A stretch of 64,000 nucleotides of DNA from Streptococcus suis (GTDB lineage: Bacteria > Bacillota > Bacilli > Lactobacillales > Streptococcaceae): NCBI RefSeq assembly GCF_019794555.1, contig NZ_JAIMEP010000003.1, positions 1-64,000 on the forward strand, read 5' to 3'. This document shows positions 18,506 to 28,212 of this stretch, piece by piece. The stretch's first letter is position 1, and every line of letters starts with the position of its first letter. A program made the position numbers and the translations under genes. Under the pieces are notes generated by a model. That model saw only the letters and a list, made by a program, of their open reading frames with translations, made no database searches and had not been told where the DNA came from.

Positions 18506-18970
18506 CTATGAAAATCAAAAGTAGCCTAGCTTCAACTATCTAGTAGACAGTTGAAGGCTGGAAATATTACGAGCTGTGCTCAAGACATGAAACCGAAGAT
18601 ATTACTCTGTTACTTTCTCATTCGAAGATATCAGGCTAAGGCTGGGCTCAAGCCCAGGGCCACTTCTCAAAGTTTGTGTCAAAATAGTCCAGTGGAGTGG
18701 ATTAAAACAGTCAGGGGATACGAATAGTCCAGTGAACTATTCGTACCTGAGCCTAGAAATAAAAAAGCGAAGTGTTTTTACCCGTGCTAAAAAAATAAAA
18801 GCGAGGCTTATTCAGTGAACTGATTCAGCTGGTCACCGTAAAATTAGAAGGTGACCTAGGAAGCCCGAACCTACATATTTGGTAATGAGTGAACTCATTT
18901 ATACCTAGTCGAATTCTTTCCCACTCCACTCATCAAGTCTCTTGTCAACGGATAATTTTGATTTTCGAAG
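18506..18970. repeat. 465-bp intergenic element with 15-bp terminal inverted repeats
   Basis: The left end CTATGAAAATCAAAA (18506-18520) and right end TTTTGATTTTCGAAG (18956-18970) are inverted copies differing at one position. The inside carries no gene. It contains a diverged copy (18639-18930) of the repeat at 12961-13135. The region 18480-19080 is otherwise empty of genes. It resembles a small non-autonomous (MITE-like) or BOX/RUP-type element into which another repeat was nested. Confidence 0.6.
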
Positions 18971-19040
18971 GGTGTAAGCCAAAGATTTACTACCCTACCC
19001 TAGCCTAACTTAAACATATTGGTTAACTGGAAGTAACGGA

Positions 19041-19102
19041 AATCGAAAGATATTAATCTCTTTCGATTAGTTCCCCTGAAATCACTAATAATTAGTGATT
19101 TC
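19041..19102 (-). terminator. Tandem hairpins ending the his operon
   Basis: Two stem-loops lie at the end of hisE: GAAATCACTAAT/ATTAGTGATTTC (19078-19102, overlapping the stop codon) and AATCGAAAGA/TCTTTCGATT (19041-19068). Both T-runs are short, so termination may be leaky. Confidence 0.6.
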
Positions 19103-19399
19103 TTTTCTGTCGGCTGTTTTACTTATTTTTCCTTGACGTTCAATTAATACAGCTTCTACATCCTGAGGTGATACTTCTGTTTCCACTAAAAGTACTGCTA
19201 AATGGTAGAGCAAATCAGCAACTTCTTGAGAAATTTCATCTTTATCTGCATTTTTTGCAGCGAGTACAACTTCTGTTGATTCTTCTCCGACTTTTTTCAA
19301 GATTTTATCCAAACCTTTGGTATAAAGGTAATTGGTATAAGAACCCTCTTTGGGGTTTGTTTTACGATCTAGAGCTTCTTGATATAGGGTATTGAGCAT
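19085..19399 (-). CDS. hisE: Phosphoribosyl-ATP pyrophosphatase HisE
   Basis: HisE hydrolyses phosphoribosyl-ATP to phosphoribosyl-AMP, the second step of histidine synthesis. The 104-residue helical MazG-like protein carries KVGEESTEVVLAAKN and EVADLLYHLAVLL with the metal-binding acidic residues. ATG 19399 is preferred because AAAGGA lies upstream; ATG 19414, overlapping the hisI stop, is an alternative. It is the last gene of the operon and separate from hisI, which are fused in many bacteria. Confidence 0.93.
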   Translation of the reverse strand: MLNTLYQEALDRKTNPKEGSYTNYLYTKGLDKILKKVGEESTEVVLAAKNADKDEISQEVADLLYHLAVLLVETEVSPQDVEAVLIERQGKISKTADRKEITNY

Positions 19400-19413
19400 A
19401 TTTTTTCCTTTCA

Positions 19414-19728
19414 TTACAAAATATCATTAAAGAAACAACTGTATGCACCTGTGTGACAGGCAGCTCCTGTTTGGCGAACGGAGACAAGGAGAGTATCATT
19501 GTCACAATCCGTTTTTATGGAGACAACCTCTTGAAAATGTCCACTCGTTGCGCCTTTATGCCAGAGCTCCTGGCGAGAACGACTCCAGTAGTGCATTTGC
19601 CTGGTACTTAGTGTTTTTTCATAGGCATCTTGATTCATGTAAGCAAGCATGAGGACCTGACCTGTTTGGTAGTCTGTAACAATCACAGGTATCAGTCCTC
19701 CCTGCTTTTCAAAATTTAACTGCACCAT
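19414..19728 (-). CDS. hisI: Phosphoribosyl-AMP cyclohydrolase HisI
   Basis: HisI opens the adenine ring of phosphoribosyl-AMP (third step). The 104-residue protein has the metal sites DCDNDT and the cysteines of [12 protein letters not shown]. The ATG at 19728 overlaps the hisF stop (TGATG), with GAGG 8 bp upstream. Confidence 0.95.
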   Translation of the reverse strand: MVQLNFEKQGGLIPVIVTDYQTGQVLMLAYMNQDAYEKTLSTRQMHYWSRSRQELWHKGATSGHFQEVVSIKTDCDNDTLLVSVRQTGAACHTGAYSCFFNDIL

Positions 19729-20486
19729 CACACTCTTACCTCTATTCCACTTTGTCGCATAGCCTGCTTAGTATCAGCAATGCTCACTTCACCATAGTGA
19801 AATATAGAAGCAGCCAACGCTCCAGTAGCAGGAGTTTGTTCAAAAACCTCTAAGATATGTTGGCTATTGCCCGCACCACCTGAAGCAATGATCGGAACCG
19901 TCACTACATTAGCCACAGCATTGAGCATTTCGATATCAAAACCAGACTTGGTGCCATCCTTATCCATGCTGGTTAAAAGGATTTCACCAGCACCAAGGGA
20001 AACTACCTTTTTGGCCCAGTCAAGTAGGTCAAAACCTGTATCTTTTCTACCACCTGCTACAAATACATGCCAGGAACCATCCTCTACTTTTTTTGCATCT
20101 ATTGCCACCACCACACATTGATTACCGAACTTTTCTGCACAGTCCGCAATGAGTTGTGGATTTGCAACAGCTGATGAATTCACAGAAACCTTGTCGGCAC
20201 CAGCCTTTAGCATCTTATTCATATCTTCGACCGACCGAATACCTCCACCAACTGTAAAAGGAATAAAAACCTGCTCTGCAACTCGACGTACCATATCAAC
20301 AGTCGTATCTCGTTCTTCATGGGTTGCTGTAATATCAAGGAAAACTAGTTCATCACAACCAGCTTCATAATAGGCTTTGGCAGCATCAACAGGATCCCCC
20401 ACATCAGTTAAATTGACAAAATTAACGCCTTTAACCACTCTGCCGTCTTTGACATCAAGGCAAGGAATAATGCGTTTCGCTAACAT
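19728..20486 (-). CDS. hisF: Imidazole glycerol phosphate synthase subunit HisF
   Basis: The cyclase subunit, which with HisH makes imidazole glycerol phosphate and AICAR. It is a 252-residue beta/alpha barrel with the catalytic D11 in [10 protein letters not shown] and the second catalytic aspartate (about D130) in [11 protein letters not shown] 20486 lies one base after the hisA stop, with GGAGG inside the hisA end; upstream in-frame starts would run into hisA. Confidence 0.96.
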   Translation of the reverse strand: MLAKRIIPCLDVKDGRVVKGVNFVNLTDVGDPVDAAKAYYEAGCDELVFLDITATHEERDTTVDMVRRVAEQVFIPFTVGGGIRSVEDMNKMLKAGADKVSVNSSAVANPQLIADCAEKFGNQCVVVAIDAKKVEDGSWHVFVAGGRKDTGFDLLDWAKKVVSLGAGEILLTSMDKDGTKSGFDIEMLNAVANVVTVPIIASGGAGNSQHILEVFEQTPATGALAASIFHYGEVSIADTKQAMRQSGIEVRV

Positions 20487-20487
20487 A

Positions 20488-21207
20488 TTATTCCTCCACT
20501 TCAACCAGTTCAGCAAGGCTAATTCTTCCACTATAATAAGCCTTGCCTACGATCGTGCCGTAAACACCAATTGCTTTTAATTGTTCCAAATCACTGAGGG
20601 CATGAATACCACCAGAAGCAATTACTTTGGCACTTGTGAGTTTTGCAATTAGCTCTTTGTAATGTGCAAAGTTGGGACCTGCCAGCGTTCCATCGCGATC
20701 TACATCTGTATAAACAAATAAGCGGACACCAATTTTTTCCATTTCTAAAGCAAGCTGAACAAAGTCTACATCACTGGTTTCAAGCCACCCTTCCGTTGCG
20801 ACACGACCAGATTTTGTATCAATCCCTACAACGATTCTATCACTGCCAAAATGAGCTAGTGCCTCTTGCACAAAAGAAGGTTTTTTGACAGCCATAGAAC
20901 CAATGATCACACGATCAATACCAACTTCCAAATAGTCCGCAATCTGCTCAAGGGTGCGAATTCCCCCACCAACTTGTATGTTCAAATCGCTCTCCTGTTT
21001 TAACCGAGCAATTAAATCACGGTTGGCAGCTCGCCCTTCCAAAGCTCCATCCAAATCCACAACATGGATAAAATCAATACCAGCTTCTTTGAATAGTTTA
21101 GCTTGTCCAATCACGTCTGGATTAACAACTGTCTCTTGACGAAAGTCTCCTTTGAACAGACGAACAGCGCGACCTTCTCTTATATCAATGGCTGGATAAA
21201 TCTTCAT
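20488..21207 (-). CDS. hisA: ProFAR isomerase HisA
   Basis: HisA isomerises the aminoaldose ProFAR to the aminoketose PRFAR. The 239-residue barrel has the catalytic aspartates D8 (PAIDIREG) and the one in VYTDVDRDG. Its ATG overlaps the hisH stop (ATGA). Confidence 0.96.
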   Translation of the reverse strand: MKIYPAIDIREGRAVRLFKGDFRQETVVNPDVIGQAKLFKEAGIDFIHVVDLDGALEGRAANRDLIARLKQESDLNIQVGGGIRTLEQIADYLEVGIDRVIIGSMAVKKPSFVQEALAHFGSDRIVVGIDTKSGRVATEGWLETSDVDFVQLALEMEKIGVRLFVYTDVDRDGTLAGPNFAHYKELIAKLTSAKVIASGGIHALSDLEQLKAIGVYGTIVGKAYYSGRISLAELVEVEE

Positions 21208-21830
21208 ATACCACCTCTACTTTCTAGTTGGCAAACTTGAGCAAAATTCCGCAAAATACCTAGGCCAATCTCACCTGATTTTTCAGGGTGAAATTGCGCA
21301 CCATACACTTTTTCTTTGGATATCATAGCTGGAATTTCTTGGCTATAAGAGGCCGTTACATCCAAATATTCATTGGGAATATCTGTAAAATAACTATGGA
21401 CAAAATAGACAGATTCTCCATCTAAATCACTAGTGAGTGGATTCTGTTGTCTCGTTTGCAAAACATTCCATCCCATGTGGGGAACAGGATATCCAGCCTC
21501 TGGTAGGATTGGCCGACACGTTCCAGGAATCAGTCCTAATCCTTGAGTTGGCTGGTGTTCCAATCCTTCTTCAAGAAGTAACTGCATCCCGAGACAAATT
21601 CCCAAGAGTGGTGTTCCACCAGCTACAGCCTCCTTAATAGCTGAGATGAGTTGGCGTTTTTCCAACTCCGCCATTGCAGAAGGAAAGGCTCCTACTCCAG
21701 GCAATATTAATCCTTGGGCCTTCCGAATTTTCTCTGGATTTGCAGACAATACTGCTTCTACTCCAATACTCTTTAAAGCTCGCAATACATTTGCAGTATT
21801 GCCAGCATCATAATCAATTACAATCATCAT
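21204..21830 (-). CDS. hisH: Imidazole glycerol phosphate synthase glutaminase HisH
   Basis: HisH releases ammonia from glutamine for HisF. It is a 208-residue class I amidotransferase with the nucleophile in LLGICLGMQ (about C79) and the His-Glu pair in [10 protein letters not shown]. Two consecutive ATGs follow the hisB stop, with AAGGGA upstream. It is coupled to hisA. Confidence 0.95.
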   Translation of the reverse strand: MMIVIDYDAGNTANVLRALKSIGVEAVLSANPEKIRKAQGLILPGVGAFPSAMAELEKRQLISAIKEAVAGGTPLLGICLGMQLLLEEGLEHQPTQGLGLIPGTCRPILPEAGYPVPHMGWNVLQTRQQNPLTSDLDGESVYFVHSYFTDIPNEYLDVTASYSQEIPAMISKEKVYGAQFHPEKSGEIGLGILRNFAQVCQLESRGGI

Positions 21831-21831
21831 C

Positions 21832-22416
21832 TTACAAGATCCCTTTTGTTGAGTTAACCCCTTGAATCTCAGGGTTTATCGTGATTGCTTCTCGTAAAGC
21901 ACGACCAGTAGCTTTGAATAAACTTTCTGACTTGTGATGACTATTCTTTCCATGTAATATTTTTAAGTGGAGGTTCATTTGTAGATTGAAGGCCAACGCT
22001 TGAAAGAATTCTTCCACTAATTCAGTATCAAAATCTCCTAATTTTGGATTGTCAAAATGAGCATCAAAAACCAGGTAAGAACGACCAGAAAGATCAAGAC
22101 TAGCCATTCCAAGCGTTTCATCCATGGGTACAAAGCTAGTTCCATAGCGATTTATACCTTCTTTTTTGCCTAAGGCTTCTCTTATAGCTTGTCCTAAAAC
22201 AATTCCCACATCCTCAACAGTATGGTGACTATCCACCCAAGTATCTCCATCTACAGTAACAAGGAGTGAAATGCGGCTATGACGGGCGAAAAGCGTCAGC
22301 ATATGGTCAAAAAAACCTACACCTGTTGCAATCTCAACAGGTTCTTGCTGGTCCAGATTTACCGTCAACTTGATTTTTGTTTCAAAAGTGTTACGTTCAA
22401 TACTTGCTTGTCTCAT
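21832..22416 (-). CDS. hisB: Imidazoleglycerol-phosphate dehydratase HisB
   Basis: HisB dehydrates imidazole glycerol phosphate. The 194-residue protein shows the duplicated metal-binding histidine motifs [11 protein letters not shown] and [12 protein letters not shown]. It is the single-function form without the N-terminal histidinol-phosphatase domain of enterobacteria, so another protein must supply that activity. The ATG overlaps the stop of the SerB-like gene (ATGA). Confidence 0.96.
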   Translation of the reverse strand: MRQASIERNTFETKIKLTVNLDQQEPVEIATGVGFFDHMLTLFARHSRISLLVTVDGDTWVDSHHTVEDVGIVLGQAIREALGKKEGINRYGTSFVPMDETLGMASLDLSGRSYLVFDAHFDNPKLGDFDTELVEEFFQALAFNLQMNLHLKILHGKNSHHKSESLFKATGRALREAITINPEIQGVNSTKGIL

Positions 22417-23060
22417 GCAGTTACCTCATCAATTATTTCAATTGCCTTATAGAGATTTTTTTCGGTGATACGGTAAGGAGCAGCTTGTTCAACAATTGGT
22501 TTGGCACAAAAAGCAATTCCAATACCCGCCTCCTGAATCATAGGTAGGTCATTGGCTCCATCTCCCATGGCAATCGTATCCTTCAGTTCTAAGTCATTGT
22601 CTAAAGCCCAAGCTTTCAACTGAGCTTTTTTTACATCCTTAGTCACAATTTCACCAAGAACACGACCTGTTAATTTACCATTGATAATTTCCAAGTGGTT
22701 GGCTTTAACATAATCGAGATTGAGTCGCTCCGCTAGAATATCCACCGTTTGATGGAAGCCGCCTGAAACAACTGCAACCTTATAACCTCGCTTGTGCAAC
22801 TCTGCTACCAGTTCTTCTGCCCCAGGTGTGAAATGAATACGTCCTAAGATAGTATCCAGAACCGTTTCTGGCAAGCCTTTTAACAGGGCAACACGTTCCC
22901 GAAGTGCTTCTTCAAAATCTAACTCTCCCCGCATGGCACGCTCGGTAATACTTGCAACCTGTTCGCCTACCCCCGCTTCCTCGCCTAATAAATCAATTCC
23001 TTCTTCCATGATCAAGGTGCTATCCACATCCATGACCAATAATCCTTTAACTTTCTTCAT
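22413..23060 (-). CDS. SerB-like HAD phosphatase inside the his operon
   Basis: A 215-residue HAD hydrolase closely resembling phosphoserine phosphatase SerB. The nucleophile motif is MDVDSTL (residues 10-16), motif II is VVSGGF, and motif III/IV is GDGANDLPM. It sits between hisD and hisB, overlapping both (14 bp with hisD, ATGA with hisB), so it is translated with the pathway. It may be a true phosphoserine phosphatase or a histidinol-phosphate phosphatase. Sequence alone favours SerB; context leaves the question open. Confidence 0.85.
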   Translation of the reverse strand: MKKVKGLLVMDVDSTLIMEEGIDLLGEEAGVGEQVASITERAMRGELDFEEALRERVALLKGLPETVLDTILGRIHFTPGAEELVAELHKRGYKVAVVSGGFHQTVDILAERLNLDYVKANHLEIINGKLTGRVLGEIVTKDVKKAQLKAWALDNDLELKDTIAMGDGANDLPMIQEAGIGIAFCAKPIVEQAAPYRITEKNLYKAIEIIDEVTA

Positions 23061-24330
23061 TTCTCACCTCAATTGCACGTGCATGAGCAGCCAAACCTTC
23101 TGAATATGCCAAGGTTGTAATGGCCTGACTAGCTTCTTGTACAGCTTCCTTACTATATTGTGTATACTGAATACGTTTGATAAAATCATGAACTCCCAAT
23201 GCTGAATAAAAACGACTGGTTCCAGATGTAGGAAGGACGTGATTGGTTCCTGCAAAATAATCTCCAATAGGCTCGCTAGTAAAATGTCCTAAAAAGATAG
23301 AGCCTGCATGTTTGACAAATGGAAGATATTCATAGGCATTTTCCATTGCAATTTCCAAATGCTCTGGAGCAACCAAATTCATCAGCTCAAACATTTCATC
23401 TACTGTTTCTGTGAGGATAATCCGTCCGTTATCAGCAATTGATGCTGCTGCAATTTCCTTTCTCGGTAGTGATTCAAGCTGCCGTTCAATTTCTTGTTCT
23501 ACTTGTTGAGCCAGTTTGGCAGAATTAGTCACTAAAATAGCTCGTGCCAATTTATCATGTTCAGCTTGTGATAATAAATCCGCAGCAACATAAACAGGGT
23601 TAGCTGATTCATCCGCGATCACCCCAATTTCGGATGGTCCAGCTATCATATCAATCCCAACCAAACCATAAACTAGTTTTTTTGCCGTTGCTACATAAAT
23701 ATTTCCCGGACCTGTTATCTTATCTACCTTGGGAATAGACTCCGTTCCATATGCAAGAGCAGCAATGCCATGAGCACCACCCACCTGATAAATCTTATCT
23801 ACACCAGCTAGTTTTGCTGCAACCAATATAGCTGGATGATAGGTTTCCTGTGGAGGAGTAATCATTACAATTTCTGAAACACCAGCAATTTTAGCTGGAA
23901 CTACATTCATTAAGACAGATGAAGGATAGGCAGCAGTACCACCTGGGACGTAGACTCCAACCCTCTCCAATGGACGAATCAACTGACCACGGATAACACC
24001 CGTTGATGGTTGATCTTCAAATCCCTTTTCAACCTGTTGCAGGTGGTAGGATTCAATATTCGCCTTAGCTTGTTGTAAGGCAGAAAGGATTTGCGGATCA
24101 ATAGCCGCAAAGGCTTCATCAAGCATCTCATCAGAAACAGCCAGTTGTTCCACATGAATACCATCAAACTGTTGATTGTAACGTCTAAGAGCCTCATCAC
24201 CATTTTGAGCAACATCGGCCATAATGTCTTTAACAACTTCCTCAACCGATACCGTTTCTGCATTTAGTGCAATCTGTTCTTCATAGAGAAGCTGTGCAAT
24301 TTCTTGACTTTTTCCACTTAATCGTTTCAT
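23047..24330 (-). CDS. hisD: Histidinol dehydrogenase HisD
   Basis: HisD oxidises histidinol to histidine in two NAD-dependent, zinc-dependent steps, ending the pathway. It has 427 residues, typical length. Visible are [12 protein letters not shown], the zinc and catalytic region [14 protein letters not shown], and the [16 protein letters not shown] segment. The ATG overlaps the hisG stop (ATGA). Confidence 0.97.
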   Translation of the reverse strand: MKRLSGKSQEIAQLLYEEQIALNAETVSVEEVVKDIMADVAQNGDEALRRYNQQFDGIHVEQLAVSDEMLDEAFAAIDPQILSALQQAKANIESYHLQQVEKGFEDQPSTGVIRGQLIRPLERVGVYVPGGTAAYPSSVLMNVVPAKIAGVSEIVMITPPQETYHPAILVAAKLAGVDKIYQVGGAHGIAALAYGTESIPKVDKITGPGNIYVATAKKLVYGLVGIDMIAGPSEIGVIADESANPVYVAADLLSQAEHDKLARAILVTNSAKLAQQVEQEIERQLESLPRKEIAAASIADNGRIILTETVDEMFELMNLVAPEHLEIAMENAYEYLPFVKHAGSIFLGHFTSEPIGDYFAGTNHVLPTSGTSRFYSALGVHDFIKRIQYTQYSKEAVQEASQAITTLAYSEGLAAHARAIEVRNEES

Positions 24331-24974
24331 GTAAAGGGGACCTCCTCATTTCCAACAATCGTTTCTAATTTTTCAATAAACTCACGAATTTGGGGCTTGT
24401 TCTTTATACTAGCCTTATTAACAATTAACCTAGTCGAAATGCGACAAATATCTTCGAAAACTACAAGACCATTAGCAACTAAGGTATTTCCAGTTTCCAC
24501 AATATCCACAATCGCATCTGCCAACCCTAATACTGGAGCAATTTCCACACTGCCTTGTATAGAAATAATTTCAACATCTTCACCTTTTTTATTAAAATGT
24601 TCCATGGCAACAGTTGGATATTTGGTCGCAATACGCTTGCGCTTATGGTCACTTGGATTGTATGTAGGAATGGAAGCTACTGAAAATTTACAAAGTCCAA
24701 AATTTAAATCTAGCATTTCAAGAAAACCAGTTGGGTGCTCAATCAGCACATCCTTACCAACAATCCCTAAATCTGCCACTCCATGTCGAACATAGGTCGT
24801 AACATCAGGAGCCTTGACCAATAAAAATCGAAACTGCCCATCTGGACTTTCAAAAATCAAGTTTCTCCCTTTTTCCATCATAAAGGACATATCAAATCCA
24901 GCTTTTTCAAGTAAAGCAAGCGTTTCTTTCTCAATCCGCCCTTTGGTTAGAGCAATGGTTACTTGTTCCACCAT
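24327..24974 (-). CDS. hisG: ATP phosphoribosyltransferase HisG, short form
   Basis: HisG joins ATP and PRPP in the first, feedback-regulated step. The 215-residue length marks the short form, which lacks the C-terminal regulatory domain and needs HisZ, encoded just upstream. Motifs include [11 protein letters not shown] near the N-terminus and [14 protein letters not shown], the PRPP-binding region. ATG 24974 lies one base after the hisZ stop, with GGAGG inside the hisZ end. Confidence 0.95.
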   Translation of the reverse strand: MVEQVTIALTKGRIEKETLALLEKAGFDMSFMMEKGRNLIFESPDGQFRFLLVKAPDVTTYVRHGVADLGIVGKDVLIEHPTGFLEMLDLNFGLCKFSVASIPTYNPSDHKRKRIATKYPTVAMEHFNKKGEDVEIISIQGSVEIAPVLGLADAIVDIVETGNTLVANGLVVFEDICRISTRLIVNKASIKNKPQIREFIEKLETIVGNEEVPFT

Positions 24975-24975
24975 C

Positions 24976-25950
24976 TTACTGGCCTCCTTCATAATCAATA
25001 TTCTTACGGATTGCTTGATAAACCGCATCAATCTCTAAAGCCCATCCAACCGCTGTCAGTTTCTGAGCACCAAATCGTTCAAACAATTTATCATATCGCC
25101 CTCCAGATAAGAAGGCATCCGGTACCTGTTGATCAAAAACCTTAAACATCATACCGGTATAGTATGGAACAGTTGGAAGTTGCGCTAAATCTACAGTTAC
25201 GATACCTAAGTCTTTCTCAATGAAGGCAATCAATTCTTCTAATTGATCAAAGGCCTTGAGTAATTGAGAATTAGACACCACTTCCCGAGCTTGTCTCAAG
25301 ACCGTCCCACTCTCTCCAAATAAATAAGGAAGCCTGCGAATAAAGCCATCAAATTCACTAGGGTGTCGCTTGGTAAATTCATTCAACTTAGTGATATTTT
25401 TATCTCGAATATGGAGGGAGAGTTCATTTGCAAGTTCACCAGTCAATTCAAGATGATCGAAGATGGTCCTTAAAATTGCCGCATGAGAAAACTCAAATTT
25501 ATATCCCTTTAATCCAAGCTTATCAAGAGCTTCCTTCGCACTAGAAATAGCATCCTGATATGCTACTTGAGCAGGAAAGCCAATAATTTCGATACCAGCC
25601 TGAGTTCGCTCATTTTCCAACCCCCGCATCAACTCCTGACTTTGAAAAACCTTACCAGAGTATGAAAATTTAATTGGTGTGTGCACCCGTGTTGAGGCAA
25701 TTACTCTGGCAATTTGACTGGTAATATCTGGGCGTAGGCTAAGTAATTGACCTTCTTTATCAAATAAATGGTAATTATCTCTATTTACTTGATCAGAAAA
25801 TACTTCAAAATGTTCCAATGTTGGTGTCTCAATCCGATGAAATCCTCGTTCCATTAAGAGATCACTAACAGTTCTTTCAATTTCATAAGTTGCTTTGGCC
25901 CGTTTAAACAGTTTATCATGTAAGCCCTGTGGCAATGTTCGTTTGTTCAT
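24976..25950 (-). CDS. hisZ: ATP phosphoribosyltransferase regulatory subunit HisZ
   Basis: HisZ is a histidyl-tRNA-synthetase-like protein without aminoacylation function that assembles with short HisG. The 324-residue protein keeps the class II fold ([42 protein letters not shown]) and lacks an anticodon-binding domain. ATG 25950 has AAGGAAT upstream and overlaps the end of hisC by 35 bp. Confidence 0.93.
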   Translation of the reverse strand: MNKRTLPQGLHDKLFKRAKATYEIERTVSDLLMERGFHRIETPTLEHFEVFSDQVNRDNYHLFDKEGQLLSLRPDITSQIARVIASTRVHTPIKFSYSGKVFQSQELMRGLENERTQAGIEIIGFPAQVAYQDAISSAKEALDKLGLKGYKFEFSHAAILRTIFDHLELTGELANELSLHIRDKNITKLNEFTKRHPSEFDGFIRRLPYLFGESGTVLRQAREVVSNSQLLKAFDQLEELIAFIEKDLGIVTVDLAQLPTVPYYTGMMFKVFDQQVPDAFLSGGRYDKLFERFGAQKLTAVGWALEIDAVYQAIRKNIDYEGGQ

Positions 25951-26998
25951 GACAATATTCCTTTATTTTTAATAGGACAGTTTCCATTTCCTTCTGCGTT
26001 CCAATGGAAATACGAAGCCAATCCTGAATTCGTTCCTGGGAAGGAAAATAGCGTATATAAATATTTTCTTTTTCTAAATAGGCAAACAGCTCCTCCGCCT
26101 TAACCAACGAGGGTTTGACTAAAAGAAAATTTGTTGATGAAGGTAAGACATCGAAGTTTAAGCCACCTAATTCATTTGCAAACCAATCACGTGTTTCCAT
26201 AATGGCTTGGCAAGATTCTTGATAATATGACCAATCTTCCACTGCTGCAAGTGCAAGTGTTTCTGAAATTGCATCAACATTATAGGGATTGATCGAATTG
26301 CGAACAGCTTGAATCACACTTATGAGTTGCTTAGAGCCTACACCGTATCCAACTCGCAATCCTGCTAGAGAAGCATCTTTAGAAAATGTACGAGTAATAA
26401 ATAAATTCGGATATTTATCAAGAAGCCCCAATGCTGACTGTCCACCAAAATTGACATAGGCTTCATCAACTATAACCACTACTTGTGAGTTGGCTTTCAA
26501 TACAGCCTCAATCTCATCTAAGGTCTGAAATCGCCCTGTCGGTGCATTTGGATTGGTTAAAATAATACCTCCACATTCCCTCTGATAGTCAGCTACATGC
26601 CAACAAAAATCATTTCTCAAAGGAACCTCCTCATAAGGGACACCATAGAGTTGAGCCCATACCTTATAGAACCCATAGGTTAGATCTGGAAATAATACAG
26701 GTGATTCAGTTTGAAAAAAAGCAAGGAAAGCCATGGAAAGAATATCATCTGAACCATTTCCTATCACAAACTGCTCCGGATCCAACCCATGCTGATGCGC
26801 AAGTGCCTGACGCAACTCAGCCTGATCTAAGCTAGAGTAGCGCCGGAGGTGTTTTCCTTCAAATTTCGCCAATGCATCTATAACAGCCGGACTTGGACCA
26901 TAGGCATTTTCATTTGTATTAAGCTTAATCATATTTTCTACCTTTGGCTGTTTTCCAGCTATGTACGGTTCAATTTTTCTCAGTCCTTTTAGTTCCAT
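25916..26998 (-). CDS. hisC: Histidinol-phosphate aminotransferase HisC
   Basis: HisC transfers an amino group from glutamate to imidazole acetol phosphate. The 360-residue fold type I PLP enzyme has [12 protein letters not shown] at the N-terminus, the LTNPNAPTG segment, VDEAYVNF (PLP aspartate) and the PLP lysine in [18 protein letters not shown] 26998 has GGAGGATAAA upstream. It is the first gene of the operon and directly follows the T-box terminator. Confidence 0.96.
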   Translation of the reverse strand: MELKGLRKIEPYIAGKQPKVENMIKLNTNENAYGPSPAVIDALAKFEGKHLRRYSSLDQAELRQALAHQHGLDPEQFVIGNGSDDILSMAFLAFFQTESPVLFPDLTYGFYKVWAQLYGVPYEEVPLRNDFCWHVADYQRECGGIILTNPNAPTGRFQTLDEIEAVLKANSQVVVIVDEAYVNFGGQSALGLLDKYPNLFITRTFSKDASLAGLRVGYGVGSKQLISVIQAVRNSINPYNVDAISETLALAAVEDWSYYQESCQAIMETRDWFANELGGLNFDVLPSSTNFLLVKPSLVKAEELFAYLEKENIYIRYFPSQERIQDWLRISIGTQKEMETVLLKIKEYCHEQTNIATGLT

Positions 26999-27014
26999 TT
27001 TATCCTCCAAAATC

Positions 27015-27262
27015 AAAAAACCACATGCGAAGTCCTTGTATCAGGACGTTTGCACGTGGTTCCACCTTCATTCAGATATATGTCGCCACATATCCCTCAG
27101 GAAGTCTAAGACTTCAGCTCGTAACGTGAGCAGACGTCAATTGCTATTGAGTCTTTCAACCGTTCACAACTGCACTCAAGAATGTGTGCCCAAATCATTG
27201 TATCCTTTCAGCAACTAGATACTCTCTGCAAGCGATTCGGGATTGTTTCTATCTTCGATTTT
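27015..27262 (-). promoter_or_regulatory. T-box leader of the his operon (His specifier CAC)
   Basis: On the minus strand the leader shows AGAGAG in stem I (near 27225), a specifier triplet CAC followed by A (27188-27186), and the conserved T-box sequence AAGGTGGAACCACG (27068-27055). A terminator with stem CCACGTGC/GCATGTGG (27058-27021) then runs into a T-run. Uncharged tRNA-His would bind and favour the antiterminator. CAC as a histidine codon agrees with the genes that follow. Confidence 0.88.
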
Positions 27263-27274
27263 CTATTTTGTACT

Positions 27275-27302
27275 ATTTTACCAAATTTTTAAGAAATTGC
27301 AA
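27275..27302 (-). promoter_or_regulatory. his operon promoter
   Basis: On the minus strand: -35 TTGCAA (27302-27297), 16-bp spacer, -10 TAAAAT (27280-27275), just upstream of the T-box leader. Confidence 0.65.
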
Positions 27303-27354
27303 GAATTATCAGAATTTTTTATGATAATCCTAACCTTCGCCTTTAAAGTAAGTC

Positions 27355-27383
27355 TTGCTCAAGATTCTAGCTTCTGTTACAAT
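27355..27383 (+). promoter_or_regulatory. hisK promoter
   Basis: -35 TTGCTC (27355-27360) and -10 TACAAT (27378-27383), 17 bp apart, followed by AAGGAGG and ATG 27404. No T-box is seen on this side. Confidence 0.65.
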
Positions 27384-27403
27384 AGAAAAAAAGGAGGTTT
27401 GCC

Positions 27404-28147
27404 ATGCGAGATAACCATTTGCACACTCATCATTCCTATGACTCAGAAACAGATTTTAAAGATTATTTGGATCAGTACGATGGCGAAATTGTGACAACAG
27501 AACATTTTGACTTATCCAACCCTTACAGCAAACAGGACGATGTACCCGACTATGAAGCCTATTCTAAAGAAATAGCTGAGCTAAACAAACAATACAATAA
27601 CCGCATCAAAAAAGGAATTGAAATTGGCTACTTCCAGCCACGCGAAGCAGATATTCTTTCTTATCTGGCTGATAAAGAGTTTGATCTAAAACTACTCTCC
27701 GTCCACCATAATGGTGTAAATGACTACTTAGACGATGAAGTAGCTGACATGGATATGCACACCATCATAAGTGACTACTTAGATCGACTAGAATACGCTA
27801 TCGGACGCGTTGAGGCTGATGTTCTTGCCCATTTTGACTATGGATTTCGTCTCTTCGACTTATCCGTCAAGGATTTACAGATATATGAACCACAGTTAAT
27901 TCGTATTTTTCAAAAAATGATTGAAAATAATCTTGCATTTGAATTAAATGCCAAGAGTATCTACCTCTACCATCACGAAGACCTTTATCGTTATGCACTT
28001 TCTCTGGTTCAACAATTGGGATGCCATCGCTATTCAATTGGATCTGACGGTCATAAACTGGCCCATTTCAGATTAGGCTTTGATCAGCTTGAATCCTTAT
28101 TAGAAGAATACTCAATTTCTAGAGAAGAAGTCATCAATTACCAATAG
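27404..28147 (+). CDS. hisK: PHP-domain phosphatase, probable histidinol-phosphatase
   Basis: A 247-residue PHP-domain metal-dependent phosphoesterase. The first metal motif is DNHLHTHHSYD (residues 3-13). Other ligands are visible in TTEHFD, GIEIGY, LLSVHHN, DVLAHFDY and IGSDGHKL. Proteins of this type in Firmicutes (HisJ/HisK) dephosphorylate histidinol phosphate. It lies divergent from a his operon whose HisB lacks a phosphatase domain, which supports that role. It has its own promoter and a strong terminator, so it escapes the T-box control of the operon. Confidence 0.88.
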   Translation: MRDNHLHTHHSYDSETDFKDYLDQYDGEIVTTEHFDLSNPYSKQDDVPDYEAYSKEIAELNKQYNNRIKKGIEIGYFQPREADILSYLADKEFDLKLLSVHHNGVNDYLDDEVADMDMHTIISDYLDRLEYAIGRVEADVLAHFDYGFRLFDLSVKDLQIYEPQLIRIFQKMIENNLAFELNAKSIYLYHHEDLYRYALSLVQQLGCHRYSIGSDGHKLAHFRLGFDQLESLLEEYSISREEVINYQ

Positions 28148-28157
28148 GACTTACAAA

Positions 28158-28203
28158 AAAAGACCAGTATATCGCTTTTCCTAATGCGATATACTGGTCT
28201 TTT
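28158..28203. terminator. Bidirectional terminator between hisK and ezrA
   Basis: AAAAGACCAGTATATCGC (28158-28175) and its complement (28186-28203) form an 18-bp stem with A- and T-rich outer ends, serving the two convergent genes. Confidence 0.88.
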
Positions 28204-28212
28204 CGTCTTTGT

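Noticed and set aside
27243..27494. Plus-strand frame overlapping the hisK start
   Set aside because: It covers the hisK promoter and start region in another frame; hisK with AAGGAGG is clearly the real gene.
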